Positions 25,014-37,025 of a stretch of 64,000 nt of DNA are shown one piece after another. The stretch covers positions 36,375,621 through 36,439,620 of the forward strand of contig OY821784.1 in assembly GCA_963682175.1 (NCBI GenBank), in the 5' to 3' direction. How positions within the stretch are numbered: the stretch's first letter is position 1; each line of letters starts with the position of its first letter. The translations under genes and the position numbers were made by a program. Below the pieces are notes generated by a model that saw only the letters and a list, made by a program, of their open reading frames with translations, had not been told where the DNA came from and did not search any database. The stretch is from Triglochin maritima. Taxonomy: Eukaryota; Streptophyta; Magnoliopsida; Alismatales; Juncaginaceae.

Positions 25014-25669
25014 ACACCTAACAATGACATTTACCGTACTTTCGTACTTTCCCTCGGCACTAGTTATACAAAATTAATGTTGCATCCTGGTGTGCATCTA
25101 GACACAATTTCATCCAAGAAAAGTAGCCACGGGTTGATCTTCCGGGGAAACTTATCATTTTCATAATCCTTTGGGCTTGGGAAACACTTGAAACCAATGA
25201 CCCTGCGACAGGCATAATTTGCATGTGTCTTGTGAAGAATATGATATGATATGCACCTTTTCTATCAACGTACATTTAAACAAAAACAAATAGCACAGTG
25301 GTCTTAATATACCCCGTTTTACATTGACAGATATTTTTCCAACGATCAAGTCCTTCAACTCTTCAAATAAATAGTTCGGGACAAAAACAACTTCCACATG
25401 AATATATAGTTCTGTCATGCAACTCATGTGTTACAATAAATTTGCATTAAAATTGCACATCAAGCAAATATGTTCAGACACCCCACCAGCGGAATCTTAA
25501 ACATAAATGAAGTAGTCCACTTTGTGCAAATCCACATCTTAAGCAAACAATCTGTTTACAATTTTTTATCTTTCAAACTTTTGGCATGCACGTTTGATAT
25601 TGATATGTATATGCTCTTTGTTGATTGGGAATAAAGGCTTACCTGGTTTAGAGAGATCTATCAGATGTG
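25014..25669. other. Spacer upstream of X8 gene
   Basis: No supported gene. A minus-strand frame (25161-25427) has no domain that I recognise. The right end should hold the promoter and 5' leader of the X8 gene. Confidence 0.45.
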
Positions 25670-27139
25670 ATGGCTTTGAAGGCATCCACAACTCATCTTG
25701 TGCTTCTGCAGATTTGCTTCTTCTTGTTGTTGTACTCAGCCTTTACATTTATTGGTAAGAAAAAAATGGAAACATTTTCTTCTTGAGACGTAGATTAATC
25801 TTTATGTGTATTGTTCTGAATCATCTGATGATGGTATTGTTTTGAAATAATGGCGATTAAAAACATCATTCGAGTTTTGATGAAGATACTGTATATATTT
25901 TGGGTTACTTTTTAAAAAGATATTGTATTTTGGGTTTTGAACGTCTATAGAGAGACTAAAGACTGTGCATTAATGGTGACGCTCGTGGTTTCGAGCACGG
26001 CTTAGAGAAAAACATAGTAATTTAGTGAGTTGGGATTGAGACTTGTAGAATCTTTCAATTTGGTGAATCGTCTTCGAATCGTGCTTGTCACACGATTAAT
26101 ATGACTACTTAGTCGAGTATTTGATTATCTAACATGAAAAGGACACGACACGACTCAATTCTCACGCCTAAATTGTAGACATGTAAACAACATAGTTTCA
26201 AATAATTCTTAGCTAAAGCCAAGTACCAAGTAAAATTCCACACCCATCTATCAGACAAAATTAACCTGAAAAGGTGTGGATTGAACACATATCTTTCTTT
26301 CTTCCTTCTATCTTTTTCAGTAGGTACTGAAGGAGGTGGTAGTTATATGGAGGAGTGGTGCATAGCTGATGAGCAAACACCAGATGAAGTGCTCCAGAGT
26401 GCACTAGACTGGGCTTGTGGGAAAGGTGGTGCAGATTGCAGCATGATCCAACTGAACAAGCCATGTTTCCTTCCAAACACTATGACAAACCATGCTTCCT
26501 ATGCCTTCAACAGCTACTGGCAGAAGACAAAGAATAGTGGGGGGTCATGTTACTTCAACTCTGCTGCTCTTGTCACTGACATGGACCCAAGTAAGTATTT
26601 TTAGACACTTAGGTTGATGCATGTTATCGATTCGGGGTGATTGATCTGCGGAAAAACTTTATGCATGTAGCTACGGAAATAGACATCGTAATTAGTTAAT
26701 ATTGTATCGATGATTTGTTTGCAGAGTCTTAAGATGACCCTCAATTATCGTACCTTAATTACTACATTTTATAGAACTAGGTCATTGAGATGCTTTGGTT
26801 AGTCGTGGCATCAGATTGAAAATTAGAACTTGAGGTCCAACGAGATTCCCTGGTCAATAATATTTGTATGTGTTTCCGACATTAGGACTAGATTAGTCTC
26901 TGTTTATTTGCAGCCAAGCGTTACATTAAGAACATGATCGAGTCTTTTATCATGTGGTCCTATATTTTTTGATCTCTCAACTTTGAAATTTATCCCCCGA
27001 ACATATGTATGATGAATATGTTTTGGAGGAGGTTTTCAACAATGTAAGGGAAAATTTAAATTATGAAGTATTGAAAAAATAATCTCTCTAACACTTTTTC
27101 TCAGGTCATGGCTCCTGCAAGTATGAGATTGTTCATTGA
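25670..27139 (+). CDS. Secreted single X8-domain (CBM43) protein
   Basis: Small extracellular protein with one X8/CBM43 domain, a fold that binds beta-1,3-glucan (callose) in related plasmodesmal proteins. Exons 25670..25754, 26321..26590 and 27105..27139 join in frame across GT-AG introns to give 129 residues. The signal peptide covers about residues 1-28, with core LVLLQICFFLLLYSAF. The X8 domain is about 40-126, starting EEWCIAD and holding the six expected cysteines (WC, WACG, DC, PCF, CYF, CKY). The protein ends EIVH with no hydrophobic GPI tail, so it is likely soluble in the wall. It lacks the glucanase domain seen in longer relatives. The start is the only Met before the signal core. 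Exons 1 and 3 are too short to be found as open frames alone. Binding to callose is inferred from the family. Confidence 0.9.
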
Positions 27140-27705
27140 AGAAGAGCGGTGATGACATCCAAGTCGCAATGTTCGAGTTATTACTCATGAACTATCATCA
27201 TTTGCTTGTAATCTAATTAATTGTTTAGATTTTTGCAAATATTAGCCTCTTGATTGGTTTGGGCCAACGTTCTTTTTTGGATATTCAATTATGATTATGC
27301 GGTGATAAACTCATTTTATGCTGGTTTTGAGCATTTTTATTTATAAATGCAGGATAAATCTGGAAAACAATTTCTTGTTCACCATACAGACACTTATTTA
27401 AGGACTCAAACTACTCCATTTCAATTGGGAGAAATCAAACTCGCAATTGTTGTAATGTTTGATTTCGACAGAAGCCATAGTGGGGATGGAAATGATGTTC
27501 TTATGTTTCCATATTGGGACTGCTAATAATTGAGTTTTAACCACACACAACTCACATAAAAAAAACACATGACCTGTATGTTATTCTTGATAGTGTACAC
27601 TTCAGTGCTACCTTTTCCTCAAGAAGTTGGGCAAATCCCTATCATACGAAAATCGTTTTCCTTCTTCTGTTCACCATTTTTCAAAAATAGTATTTCAAAA
27701 GTAGT
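27140..27705. other. Spacer downstream of X8 gene
   Basis: Contains the 3' untranslated region of the X8 gene. I see nothing else. Confidence 0.5.
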
Positions 27706-29524
27706 TGTAACATCTTAGCCTAACCAAGGTAAATAAAATAGTTAACTTTAATTTAAAACATAAGTAGATGTGGGCTTAACTGAAATAAAAGGTTGTTTTG
27801 GAGAAGATGGTTTGTTTTGCTTTAGTCGCCGCCGTCATCTTCGGCTTCTTCTATTGTTGGTTTTGACTAAGGTATGCAAGGGTTCTAGTGGCTAGGAACC
27901 AAATCCACTTTTTGTTTGGGTTAGAACTCCAATGATTTGGGCAATACCATAGTTGTGAGGAAATTAGTGAGGATCAAGACTTGATTTTCTAGTTTATTGT
28001 CGTTATTCCCTGAATCTTATGGTTCTTAAGTTAAAAAAAGGGTTAGATGAAGTTCCTCTTCTTGGTTATGTATGATTTTCATCTTTGTTAGCGGGAAGAA
28101 AATATGAAATGCTTGTAGATGAATTAAACATAAATTCAGTAATTAGTGCATAAATGTATGTTGGTTAAGTTCTGAAAATTTCTGTTGCATGTGTAGTTTT
28201 GGAAATTTAAGGTACTATGAAATGCTTGTAGATGAATTAAACATAAATTCAGTAATTAGTGCATATTTGTATGTTGGTTAAGTTTTGAAAATTCCTGCTG
28301 CATGTGTAGTTTTGGAAATTTAAGGTACTATTTTCCTTAATTTGAGTTGTTTTATTTGTTGATTTCAAGTGTAGGTTGAGATTCATATTTGAAATGTGTG
28401 ATGTATATTGCGTAGTGGTAAAAATGTTTTATTGATATCATTGTTTTATACTAATGAAGTGATTATTGGTTGAAACCTATGATTCCATTTTATTCGCTTT
28501 TGTTAAGGGTTTTTCGTTGTTAAATGAAAGAATAATATTTTTGCATATTAAAATAAGATTATGATAACTGAATTGTCTGACACTACTGGCTCTTCGGAGC
28601 ATACTGACTCTTCGGAGCATAGGCTGACGGGCTGGCCCGACGGGGCAACTAAATCCCAAGTGGATCGTGTGGCAACAATAAGTCCACAAGACTCAGATCT
28701 GATGTCAACTGATTGATACAGGTAGCGTATGAGGGCCTCACAAGAGTCTAATATTAGATCTATTTGGAAATTTAAAATATTGAGTGTGAGGTTGGCTTGT
28801 ACGTTGACCGGAGACCGCAATGTGCCTGCGGTAGGGTGGTCCGGGTAAATATTAATTAATTTTCTGGATTAATCTGAACTGAATTCGAACCGTAGTGGAT
28901 CGAAAATGATGATTTGAAATAGAGACGATTGATTTTTTGTGTGTTATGCATTGTAATGCATGTAATTATTAAGGTATGGATTTGATGACATTTTTCTTGT
29001 TGCTCAATTTTGCCTGAAATCGAATTCTGAGAATTATATTTTTTTTATTTTAACTCATGTTATTGTAATTTTTTAATGGATTATTTGGAATTATTTGAAC
29101 AAATCTTTGTAGCCTAACCTAAATAACCAGGTGGATATTGCTTGCATATTGGGTCTTTAATTTTAAAGACTCAGACGGTTTATTCTGTCTTTCTTGCAGA
29201 TCTTGAAGAAGCATAGGTTCGTTCTGGCTAGCATTTGTGTGAGCATATAGTTTTTACGGGTGGACAATATTGACTGGTTGTACACGTGGAACCGTTTTCT
29301 GCCTGTGTATTTGTTAATAGAGTTTTTGGGTTCTATTGTGTCATGAGTTTTTGTAACTAAATTCTATGTAAATTTGTTAAATATTTTACAGGTTTTTGTA
29401 TTGTCCCACCTTAATATATACTTAGATATATATTACTGACCGGTAACATCTTGAATTTCGTTTTAAAAATAAAAAAATTTGTTTGTTTGTTTCCGTATTT
29501 TATTGTTGAATTCAGGATGTTACA
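27706..29524. mobile_element. Solo LTR, different family, TSD gtagt/gtaat
   Basis: The 1819-bp block starts TGTAACATCTTAGCC and ends TTCAGGATGTTACA, so TG..CA termini form a short inverted repeat. The flanks are GTAGT (27701-27705) and GTAAT (29525-29529), a 5-bp target duplication with one mismatch. There is no internal region. A 113-bp tandem duplication lies inside at 28104-28329. The palindrome array of the other family is absent. Orientation is not certain. Confidence 0.7.
28104..28329 (+). repeat. 113-bp tandem duplication
   Basis: Two adjacent copies start ATGAAATGCTTGTAG at 28104 and 28217 and end AAGGTACT. They differ at only a few positions. The duplication is inside the solo LTR. 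Confidence 0.9.
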
Positions 29525-30511
29525 GTAATTGTATTTTCGTATGATAGGGATCGTGGATCCACAATACCAGCTAACAGTAGGCAGAACCTAGAGAGGGATC
29601 GTATCAAAATTTTGAGTTATCAAAGATATGCTATGCGGATGATTACAATTTTCTGATTGCTCGTGCAAATCGATAATTTTAACACATCCATATATGTTCT
29701 GTTACTGTTCTAAAACTTAATTTCATTTTTTTACGCATCAAATCTTGGTTTGATACTCCAACTTTATTATACATCTGAAGTGGTTAATTTAATTCACATC
29801 TTATGGTTCTCTTATTTTTTAGTATACACATACACACTCGAGTCAGATTTTTGATATGTCAAATCACCGATAAAAACTTATATATCTGATTTTGTGCACC
29901 TTCCTGAATCCTCTCGATTGTGTTTAGTTTAAATATCACACAATTGATATATCAGAAGGTATACGTGTCTTTTACCTATTTTTTAAGTTTTGTCAATTTA
30001 ATTGATAAAAGCGATCTTTTTCAAGAAACGATTGTAATGAACTTGATATCTTAATAGATGATTGTATCAACAACGGAACGGTGTAACCGTGATAACATAA
30101 GTTTGTCACGATTCCCATGTCACAACAAGACATGAACATAATGTCATATTATTTAAAAGAGTTTTGTCCCACAGAGTTTTACTTAACAATATTTTTAACG
30201 AGACAGACTAAAAAAAATGTATAACAAACGATGATCATCCAAGGAGGAGTGTTATGAAATAACAAATATATTATATAGATGAGTCACATTGTCTTTTGGT
30301 GTTATAACTTCTTGTAACCTCTACATTCAAATGGAATATAATTTTTCTCATTGATGTATGTTATATGTCTTATTCAATATTAGTTTGTTATTGTATTGTA
30401 ACATCTATGTATGTTGCATATATAGAGAAATTTATTGTATTATTTATGAGTTAGCAATGAAAATTTTTCATCATTCTCTCTCAAATCTCCGTGTCTCTTT
30501 ATTTCATAACA
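29525..30511 (+). mobile_element. copia element 3' end with complete LTR
   Basis: The segment near 30120-30245 has the copia-type 3' leader wording 'gttttgtcccacagagtttt' and 'atttttaacgaga'. A purine tract AAGGAGGAG follows, directly before a 262-bp LTR (30250-30511) that starts TGTTATGAAATAAC and ends ATTTCATAACA. The region homologous to 7980-8275 is clear. The 5' part and all coding regions are missing. Sequence 29530-30060 is not recognised. Confidence 0.7.
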
Positions 30512-30577
30512 TATTACAACTTATCGGTTTTGAGTTTTGAGCAAAACTCATTTCCATAGATTAAGGTCAAATACAAT

Positions 30578-32420
30578 TGTAAGAACGTGGAGATGTGAGA
30601 GGAGTGGAGTGGGGTAGGTATGGTTGAGGTGTAGGTGGAGTGGGTGGAGGTATGGTGGAGAAGTAAGGGTAGGTGTAGGTTTTGTTATTTAAACCCAAAC
30701 CCAACCCTCTCTTCTCTTTTCCTTCCCCATTTCATTTCCACCCAACTCACCACTTTCCCTTGGTGTTCCGGCGACCAGAGGAGGAGGAGGAGACCCGGCG
30801 ACGTGGTGGAGGCGCGCGCGAAGGAGAAGAAGCGAGTTTCGACGCCGGAGGAGGAGGAGCTCGCGGGACGCGGTTTCTTCGCGGTGAAAGGTATGCCAAG
30901 TCTTCATAGTAACTCCCCAAGTGGTGTGGGAGTGTAGGGGGCGGCGTTGGTGCCGTTTCCCCGGCGTAATCCCACTGAACCAAGGTTGAAGACGACTGGT
31001 TCGGTCGACCGTTGTGTGTCTCGGTCGACCGAACAGCGTCTAAATGATGCCTGTTCAGTGCGATATTGTAGTGTTTCGGTCGACCGTGTGAGGTTCGGTC
31101 GACCGATATTTTATAAAAATAACTTGCTGCCCGAAAACGGTCGAACGACGTCTGTGTGACGGTCGACCGTTTATGCCAAATTTTAGCGGGAATATTTTAT
31201 AAGGGTTATATTAGTCCGGTCGACCGGTGGTTGTTCGGTCGACCGATCCCAGTAGATAGGGTAGACAGACCTTCGGCCGACCGAGTGTGTGTCTCGGTCG
31301 ACCGATCTGCGCAAAGTCGGTCAAGAGCGTTGACCATCTAAACGGTCGACCGCTCTGAATCCGGTCGACCGACCGCGTGCAGATTTCCTGTAGTGAAGTG
31401 TCTGTTGATCCGGTCGACCGGAAGAGTTTCGGTCGACCGAATGCAGTGGGCAGGATTCATGCAGTTTTCCTTATCGGTTGAACGGACCCTGGTTCGACCG
31501 ACAGGATATATATGTATATAAAACGTATAGCGTAGACCTTCCAAACGGTCGACCGCTAGATTTGACCTTGTTCGACTGGTGGGTCGAATTATCTTTCCTT
31601 GGTGGATTTATCCACATACGTGACGTCGAGCAGAGGCGACTACCGGCTGCCGAGCCCACGGTCGATCACCGGACCTCGGAGCTACGGATTTCACCTACGA
31701 CGAGAGCGTATCTTCTGTTGGACCCCTCGTGGATGCCGGTGCGGCAGAGGGATGCCTGCCATGCCTGTGTGGGTGGTAGATGCCTTCTTCCCTGGTGAGG
31801 GAAGGGGATGCACTTTCCCTGTGGGGGAAAGCCGAGACCTCCTCGTGTGGGCCTGGATTGGCAGGGGGGATGCCTCCCTTGTGCCCCTGTGTGCGGCTGG
31901 GAGATGAGTGCGGCGACCCCCCTCGTGTGGGCCTGGATTGGCAGGGTGGGGGATGTTTCCCATGCCCCTGGCGCGGCTGGGAGATGGTCCGCAGCGGTTG
32001 GGGCATGTATGGGGCCCGAGGCGGATTGCATTGCATGTGCATTCTTGGCATTTTCATCTGTTTTTCTGTATATATAGGAGATGTTGGCATACGGGGTTCC
32101 TTTCGGGAACTCAGGCAGATTTTATGTTGCATTTTCAGGTAGCAGGCAGTCTTAGGTTGGTGGTGACCGAGGGGAGTGCCTCCGGGATCGGGTCCTGTTC
32201 TTCCGATCTTTTTGTAGAGGTAGTGATTACAGTAGTTATGTAGTAGTTATGTATTAGTTGTAATCACTCTTTTGACAACTCTGTATTATGACTTCCACGT
32301 GGAGATATTTTATATATTATTATGTTGACTTTTCTAGTAACGTGCCCGTGTTGACCGTTGACGGTCGTATGTTGTATGTTTAATTTAGAAAATTTTCTTC
32401 CGCTGTTTCGGGACGTTACA
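30578..32420 (+). repeat. 5' LTR with palindrome array
   Basis: A TATA-like TTATTTAAA near 30689 is followed by a CT-rich zone, a likely promoter and start region. Thirteen exact CGGTCGACCG copies lie at 31002-31555. A plausible splice donor AAAG|GTATGC (30891) and acceptor TTTTCAG (ending 32138) enclose the array. The hairpin arms are GGGTTCC 32094-32100 and GGAACTC 32106-32112. Confidence 0.92.
31002..31555 (+). repeat. Paired CGGTCGACCG palindrome array (5' LTR)
   Basis: Exact copies start at 31002, 31022, 31077, 31096, 31160, 31217, 31236, 31295, 31343, 31362, 31411, 31430 and 31546. Five exact pairs have starts 19-20 bp apart. Near-copies at 31138 (22 bp before 31160) and 31274 (21 bp before 31295) complete further pairs. 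Each 10-mer is its own reverse complement and contains three CpG sites. Confidence 0.97.
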
Positions 32421-32549
32421 ACTTGGTATCAGAGCCTTGATCCCGGCGTATTTTCCCAAAGAAACCACCATCGAGTTAGGATTAGAGTCTAGAGGTCCAT
32501 GGCATGCATTCATAATCATTCTGACGTGAGTTCTTTGTTCTGTAGAGCG

Positions 32550-35500
32550 ATGCCTCCGAGGCGGGTTGTGCCTGCGGTCGAGACTCGCGATTCGAGTGAG
32601 ACTGGGAGAGAGGAGGCCCGGGAGGCAGAGCGCAGAGTCCTGTTCGATACCGTGGAGCGGTTGAGCGGGATGTTGGAGCGCCAGGCAGCGCAGAGTGCGC
32701 AGGCGGGGGCCGGTGCGATGCACGACCGGTTCATGAGGCAGCACCCTCCGACTTTTGCTGGGCAGATGGATGCAGAGGCAGCTGAGGAGTGGATCCTCAC
32801 TATGCAGACGATCTTCAGGGCTATCGACTGTACTCCGGAGAAGAAGGTGGACCTGGCCACCTATGTGCTGAGAGGAGCTGCAGCGAACTGGTGGAGGTCG
32901 ACTTCAGCAGTTGTGTTCACCGGTCGAGAGGATGTGTCATGGGAGGAGTTCGTTGAGGAGTTCAACGAGCAGTACTTCCCGGAGCATGTGCGAGACGGGA
33001 AGCGGGTGGAGTTCCTGGCCCTGGAGCAGGGGAGCATGACACTGGAGGAGTACATTGGGAAGTTTAACGCCCTTGAGCGTTACTGTCCGGAGATTTTCGT
33101 CACTCAGGCGCAGAGGTCGATGAAGTTTGTCGGGGGACTCCGGAAGCATCTGAGGACCCGAGTGCTGTCGAGCATGCCACGCACCTTGGCGGACGCAGTG
33201 AGGAGCGCCACTATCATGGAGAGGGACTACCGGGAGAATTATCAGGATGATAGGAGGTCGATAGGGAGATCCTCAGGGAGGCCAGGAGGGCAGAGTTCGG
33301 GGAAGTCGGGCAAGAGGCCCCGGATCGAGGCAGCAGGGGCGCCGCAGCCAGAGGCGTGCAGGAGCTGTGGCAGAGTGCACACTGGGCGCTGCTTTGGGTC
33401 GATTACTTGTCATGGTTGTGGTCAGCAGGGCCACATCGTCAGGAACTGCCCTAGCAAGGGCGCTGGACCGAGCAAACCTCCGGGACTTCCGAGTGTCAGT
33501 GGCGGCGGAGCTAGGAGACCTGCAGCACCGCAGCAGGGTCAGCGCACTGGACGAGTCTTCACTGTCCAGGCAGAGGAGGCGAGGGACGCCAGCACCGTCG
33601 TGGAAGGTACACTTCTTGTGGCAGGTTTAGAGGCTAGAGTGCTTTTTGATTGTGGCGCGACACACTCGTTCATCTCGGAGCGATTTGCGGGAGTGTTGGG
33701 CCGTACCCCTGCGATGTTGACTGCCACTTTGGAGGTCAGCACACCCCTGGGTCTGGTGGGCACTGTGGGGAGCTTCATCCCCGGCGCCACGATTGTTTCG
33801 GGAGACCAAGATTTTCCGGCAGATCTGGTCTTGCTACCGATGGAGGACTTCGACGTTATTCTTGGGATGGACTGGCTGTCCCGGCATGACGTGCGTGTCC
33901 TTTGCCGTGAGAGGAAGGTTTTGATTCCGAGGTTGGGGTTGCCTGATATCATGATTAGAGGAGTCAGGAACAGAGGAGGCCGCATTGTGGTGTCAGCTTT
34001 GAGGGCTCAGAAGTTGATGCAGCAGGGTTGCAGAGCGTTTCTGGCGACGCTGGTTGTTCCAGAGGCTGAGTCTCCGAGGCTGGACGAGATAGATGTGGTA
34101 CGGGAGTTTACAGAGGTGTTTCCAGATGATATTCCAGGATTGCCACCTCCGCGAGAGATGGAGTTTTGCATTGAGCTGGCAGCAGACACCTCACCGCAGT
34201 CGAAGGCCCCGTACAGGATGGCGCCTGCAGAGTTGGCAGAGTTGAAGAAGCAGCTACAGGAGCTGATGGAGGCTGGATTCATCAGACCGAGTGTCTCACC
34301 TTGGGGCGCGCCAGTGCTGTTTGTGAAGAAGAAGGACGGGTCTTTGCGGATGTGCATTGACTATAGGATGCTGAACAAGGTCACCATCAAGAATAGGTAT
34401 CCCCTACCTAGGATTGAGGACCTGTTCGATCAGTTGCAGTCAGCGAAGGTCTTCTCTAAGATCGACCTACGCTCAGGATACCACCAGCTGAGGATCCGAG
34501 AGGAGGATGTCCAGAAGACTGCATTCAGGACCAGATATGGGCACTATGAGTTTTTGGTGATGCCTTTTGGGTTGACGAACGCTCCGGTGGCTTTCATGGA
34601 TCTGATGAACCGGACGTTCAGGCAGTACTTGGATAGTTGTCTCGTGGTCTTTGTGGATGATATCCTGATTTACTCACCCGATGTGGAGCAGCACAGAGAG
34701 CACCTGCGGATTGTACTTAGCATTTTGAGAGACCAGAGGTTGTATGCTAAGTTTTCGAAGTGCGAATTCTGGTTGGACAGAGTCGCATTTCTGGGTCACA
34801 TCGTTTCTGCAGAGGGGATTTCGGTGGATCCGGCGAAGGTAGAGGCAGTGACTGAGTGGAGAGCCCCTACGAGCGTGACGGAGATCAGGAGCTTTGTTGG
34901 ATTGGCGGGTTACTACCGTCGCTTCATCAAAGACTTCTCGAGGTTAGCTGCACCTTTGACTGCCCTGACGCAGAAGGGAGTCACTTTTGTTTGGTCCCAG
35001 AAGTGCGAGGACAGCTTTCAGGAGCTGAAGAGACGACTGACGACAGCTCCAGTTTTGACGCTGCCGAGCGGCACAGGAGGTTTTGTGGTCTACAGTGATG
35101 CGTCTGGCATTGGTTTGGGTTGCGTGTTGATGCAGCACGGGAGGGTGATTGCATACGCTTCGAGGCAGCTGAAGACTCATGAGAGGAATTACCCGACGCA
35201 TGACTTGGAGTTGGCAGCCGTTGTGCACGCACTGAAGACATGGAGACACTACCTGTATGGTGAGCAGTTTGAGGTGTTCACCGATCACCAGAGTCTGAAG
35301 TATCTCTTCTCCCAGAAGGAGTTGAATATGAGACAGCGTCGTTGGTTGGAGTTCATTAAGGACTACGATTTCACCATCTCTTACCATCCGGGGAAGGCGA
35401 ATTCAGTTGCAGACGCCTTGAGTAGGAGAGTGGAGCTATCAGTGGCTGGCATGTGCCTTCAGGAGTGGAGACTGCTTGAGTCATTGGCAGAGTGGAGGCC

Positions 35501-36992
35501 GTTCACTGGGGACTCTGAGGGAGCAGTGTTAGCTGGATTGCGGGTAGAGCCACAGACTGTTTCACAGGTAGTACAGGCGCAGCATGAGGATGATGAGTTG
35601 GCCAGTTTGCTGGAGTTGACTGCCAGAGAGGGGTCAGATTTCAGTGTTGGGGTCGATGGAGGTCTGAGATTCAGAGGGCGGATCTGGGTGCCGAGGGTTG
35701 ATGGGATGAGAGATGACATCATGGAGGAGGCACACAGAGCGAAGTACACCATCCATCCCGGGAGCACGAAGATGTATAAGGACCTGCAGCGGAACTTCTG
35801 GTGGAGAGGCATGAAGAAGGACATTGCAGAGTTCGTGAGTCGGTGTTTGGTCTGTCAGCAGGTGAAGATCGAGCACCAGAGGCCAGCTGGGCCTATGCAG
35901 AGCATCGAGCTTCCAGAGTGGAAGTGGGAGCACGTGACGATGGACTTCGTTACGGGGCTACCGAAGACGAGGCGGTTCCATGACGCGATTTGGGTGATAG
36001 TCGATAGACTGACCAAGTCGGCGCACTTTCTGGCCATTAGGACCACCTTGCCTTTGGAGAGTCTGGCGAAGCTGTATGTAGAGGAGATCGTCAGATTGCA
36101 CGGAGTACCGGTGAGCATCATCTCTGACAGAGATCCGAGGTTCACATCCAGATTTTGGGGGAGTCTGCAGCAGGCACTGGGGACACGTCTGAGATTCAGT
36201 ACAGCTTTTCACCCTCAGACAGACGGTCAGTCAGAGAGGACTATCCAGACTTTGGAGGATATGCTGAGGGCTTGCACACTGGACTGGGCTGGACACTGGG
36301 ATGAGCATCTACCTCTGATTGAGTTTGCCTACAACAACAGCTACCATGCTAGTATTGGGATGGCACCGTATGAGGCATTGTACGGGAGGCCGTGCAGATC
36401 GCCGGTATGCTGGAGTGACGTAGGCGAGAGACAGTTAGTGGGCCCAGAGCTTGTGCAGATGTATGCAGAGAAGGTTGACCTGATCAGGAGGAGGTTGGCT
36501 ACAGCACAGAGCAGACAGAAGAGTTATGCTGACCGACGCAGACGGACTTTGAGCTTCGAGGTTGGAGATCACGTCTTCCTGAAGATTTCACCAGCTCGGG
36601 GAGTGATGAGGTTCGGGAAGAAGGGGAAGCTCAGTCCGAGGTATGTCGGACCTTTTGAGATCTTGGACCGTGTCGGGGAGGTCGCCTACAGAGTTGCTTT
36701 GCCACCACAGTTCTCTGGCCTTCACAACGTCTTCCATGTTTCTATGTTGAGGAAGTACGTTGCAGACCCGACACATGTGATAGAGATTGCAGTACCTGAG
36801 ATCCGGCAGGACTTGTCACTTGAGGAGAGGCCAGTTGAGATCATCGATCGGATGGACCATCAGCTCAGGAGGAGGACCATTCCGATGGTTAAGGTCAGAT
36901 GGCAGCATCACAGTGAGCGCGAGGCCACCTGGGAGATCGAGGAGGAAGTTCGGAGACAGTATCCAGAGCTTTTCGGTGAGTTACCTTTCTGA
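32550..36992 (+). CDS. Gypsy gag-pol polyprotein, intact
   Basis: A single frame of 1480 residues from the Met at 32550 (MPPRRVV); an in-frame Met at 32499 also exists. In order: gag capsid block about 65-170, zinc knuckle [14 protein letters not shown] 287-300, protease with active-site DCG at 367, reverse transcriptase with FVDD 701-704, RNase H with catalytic region YSDAS from 848, integrase with CLVC 1099-1102 and the DD35E triad at D1132, D1193 and E1229, and a chromodomain-like tail about 1427-1480 ending [17 protein letters not shown]. The order and the tail fit the Tekay/Del chromovirus branch. No stop or frameshift was found. Protease has Cys where Ser is usual in D-S-G. Gag and pol are fused without a frameshift, as is common in this branch. 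Confidence 0.96.
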   Translation: MPPRRVVPAVETRDSSETGREEAREAERRVLFDTVERLSGMLERQAAQSAQAGAGAMHDRFMRQHPPTFAGQMDAEAAEEWILTMQTIFRAIDCTPEKKVDLATYVLRGAAANWWRSTSAVVFTGREDVSWEEFVEEFNEQYFPEHVRDGKRVEFLALEQGSMTLEEYIGKFNALERYCPEIFVTQAQRSMKFVGGLRKHLRTRVLSSMPRTLADAVRSATIMERDYRENYQDDRRSIGRSSGRPGGQSSGKSGKRPRIEAAGAPQPEACRSCGRVHTGRCFGSITCHGCGQQGHIVRNCPSKGAGPSKPPGLPSVSGGGARRPAAPQQGQRTGRVFTVQAEEARDASTVVEGTLLVAGLEARVLFDCGATHSFISERFAGVLGRTPAMLTATLEVSTPLGLVGTVGSFIPGATIVSGDQDFPADLVLLPMEDFDVILGMDWLSRHDVRVLCRERKVLIPRLGLPDIMIRGVRNRGGRIVVSALRAQKLMQQGCRAFLATLVVPEAESPRLDEIDVVREFTEVFPDDIPGLPPPREMEFCIELAADTSPQSKAPYRMAPAELAELKKQLQELMEAGFIRPSVSPWGAPVLFVKKKDGSLRMCIDYRMLNKVTIKNRYPLPRIEDLFDQLQSAKVFSKIDLRSGYHQLRIREEDVQKTAFRTRYGHYEFLVMPFGLTNAPVAFMDLMNRTFRQYLDSCLVVFVDDILIYSPDVEQHREHLRIVLSILRDQRLYAKFSKCEFWLDRVAFLGHIVSAEGISVDPAKVEAVTEWRAPTSVTEIRSFVGLAGYYRRFIKDFSRLAAPLTALTQKGVTFVWSQKCEDSFQELKRRLTTAPVLTLPSGTGGFVVYSDASGIGLGCVLMQHGRVIAYASRQLKTHERNYPTHDLELAAVVHALKTWRHYLYGEQFEVFTDHQSLKYLFSQKELNMRQRRWLEFIKDYDFTISYHPGKANSVADALSRRVELSVAGMCLQEWRLLESLAEWRPFTGDSEGAVLAGLRVEPQTVSQVVQAQHEDDELASLLELTAREGSDFSVGVDGGLRFRGRIWVPRVDGMRDDIMEEAHRAKYTIHPGSTKMYKDLQRNFWWRGMKKDIAEFVSRCLVCQQVKIEHQRPAGPMQSIELPEWKWEHVTMDFVTGLPKTRRFHDAIWVIVDRLTKSAHFLAIRTTLPLESLAKLYVEEIVRLHGVPVSIISDRDPRFTSRFWGSLQQALGTRLRFSTAFHPQTDGQSERTIQTLEDMLRACTLDWAGHWDEHLPLIEFAYNNSYHASIGMAPYEALYGRPCRSPVCWSDVGERQLVGPELVQMYAEKVDLIRRRLATAQSRQKSYADRRRRTLSFEVGDHVFLKISPARGVMRFGKKGKLSPRYVGPFEILDRVGEVAYRVALPPQFSGLHNVFHVSMLRKYVADPTHVIEIAVPEIRQDLSLEERPVEIIDRMDHQLRRRTIPMVKVRWQHHSEREATWEIEEEVRRQYPELFGELPF

Positions 36993-37025
36993 TTTCGGGG
37001 CGAAATCCTTTTAAGGAGGGTGGAT

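Noticed and set aside
25161..25427. 88-codon minus-strand frame upstream of the X8 gene
   Set aside because: No recognisable family and no splice or promoter support.
31002..31555. Palindrome array as a CRISPR array
   Set aside because: The repeats are only 10 bp, spacers are 9-60 bp and irregular, the sequence lies in a plant LTR, and no cas gene is present.
31599..32243. Overlapping open frames on both strands in the 5' LTR (and the same in the 3' LTR)
   Set aside because: They lie in GC-rich LTR sequence with no domain, overlap in several frames and repeat exactly in the other LTR. Shadows of composition.
32516..36776. Many minus-strand frames under the gypsy gag-pol
   Set aside because: Antisense shadows of a conserved coding region; none shows an independent domain.
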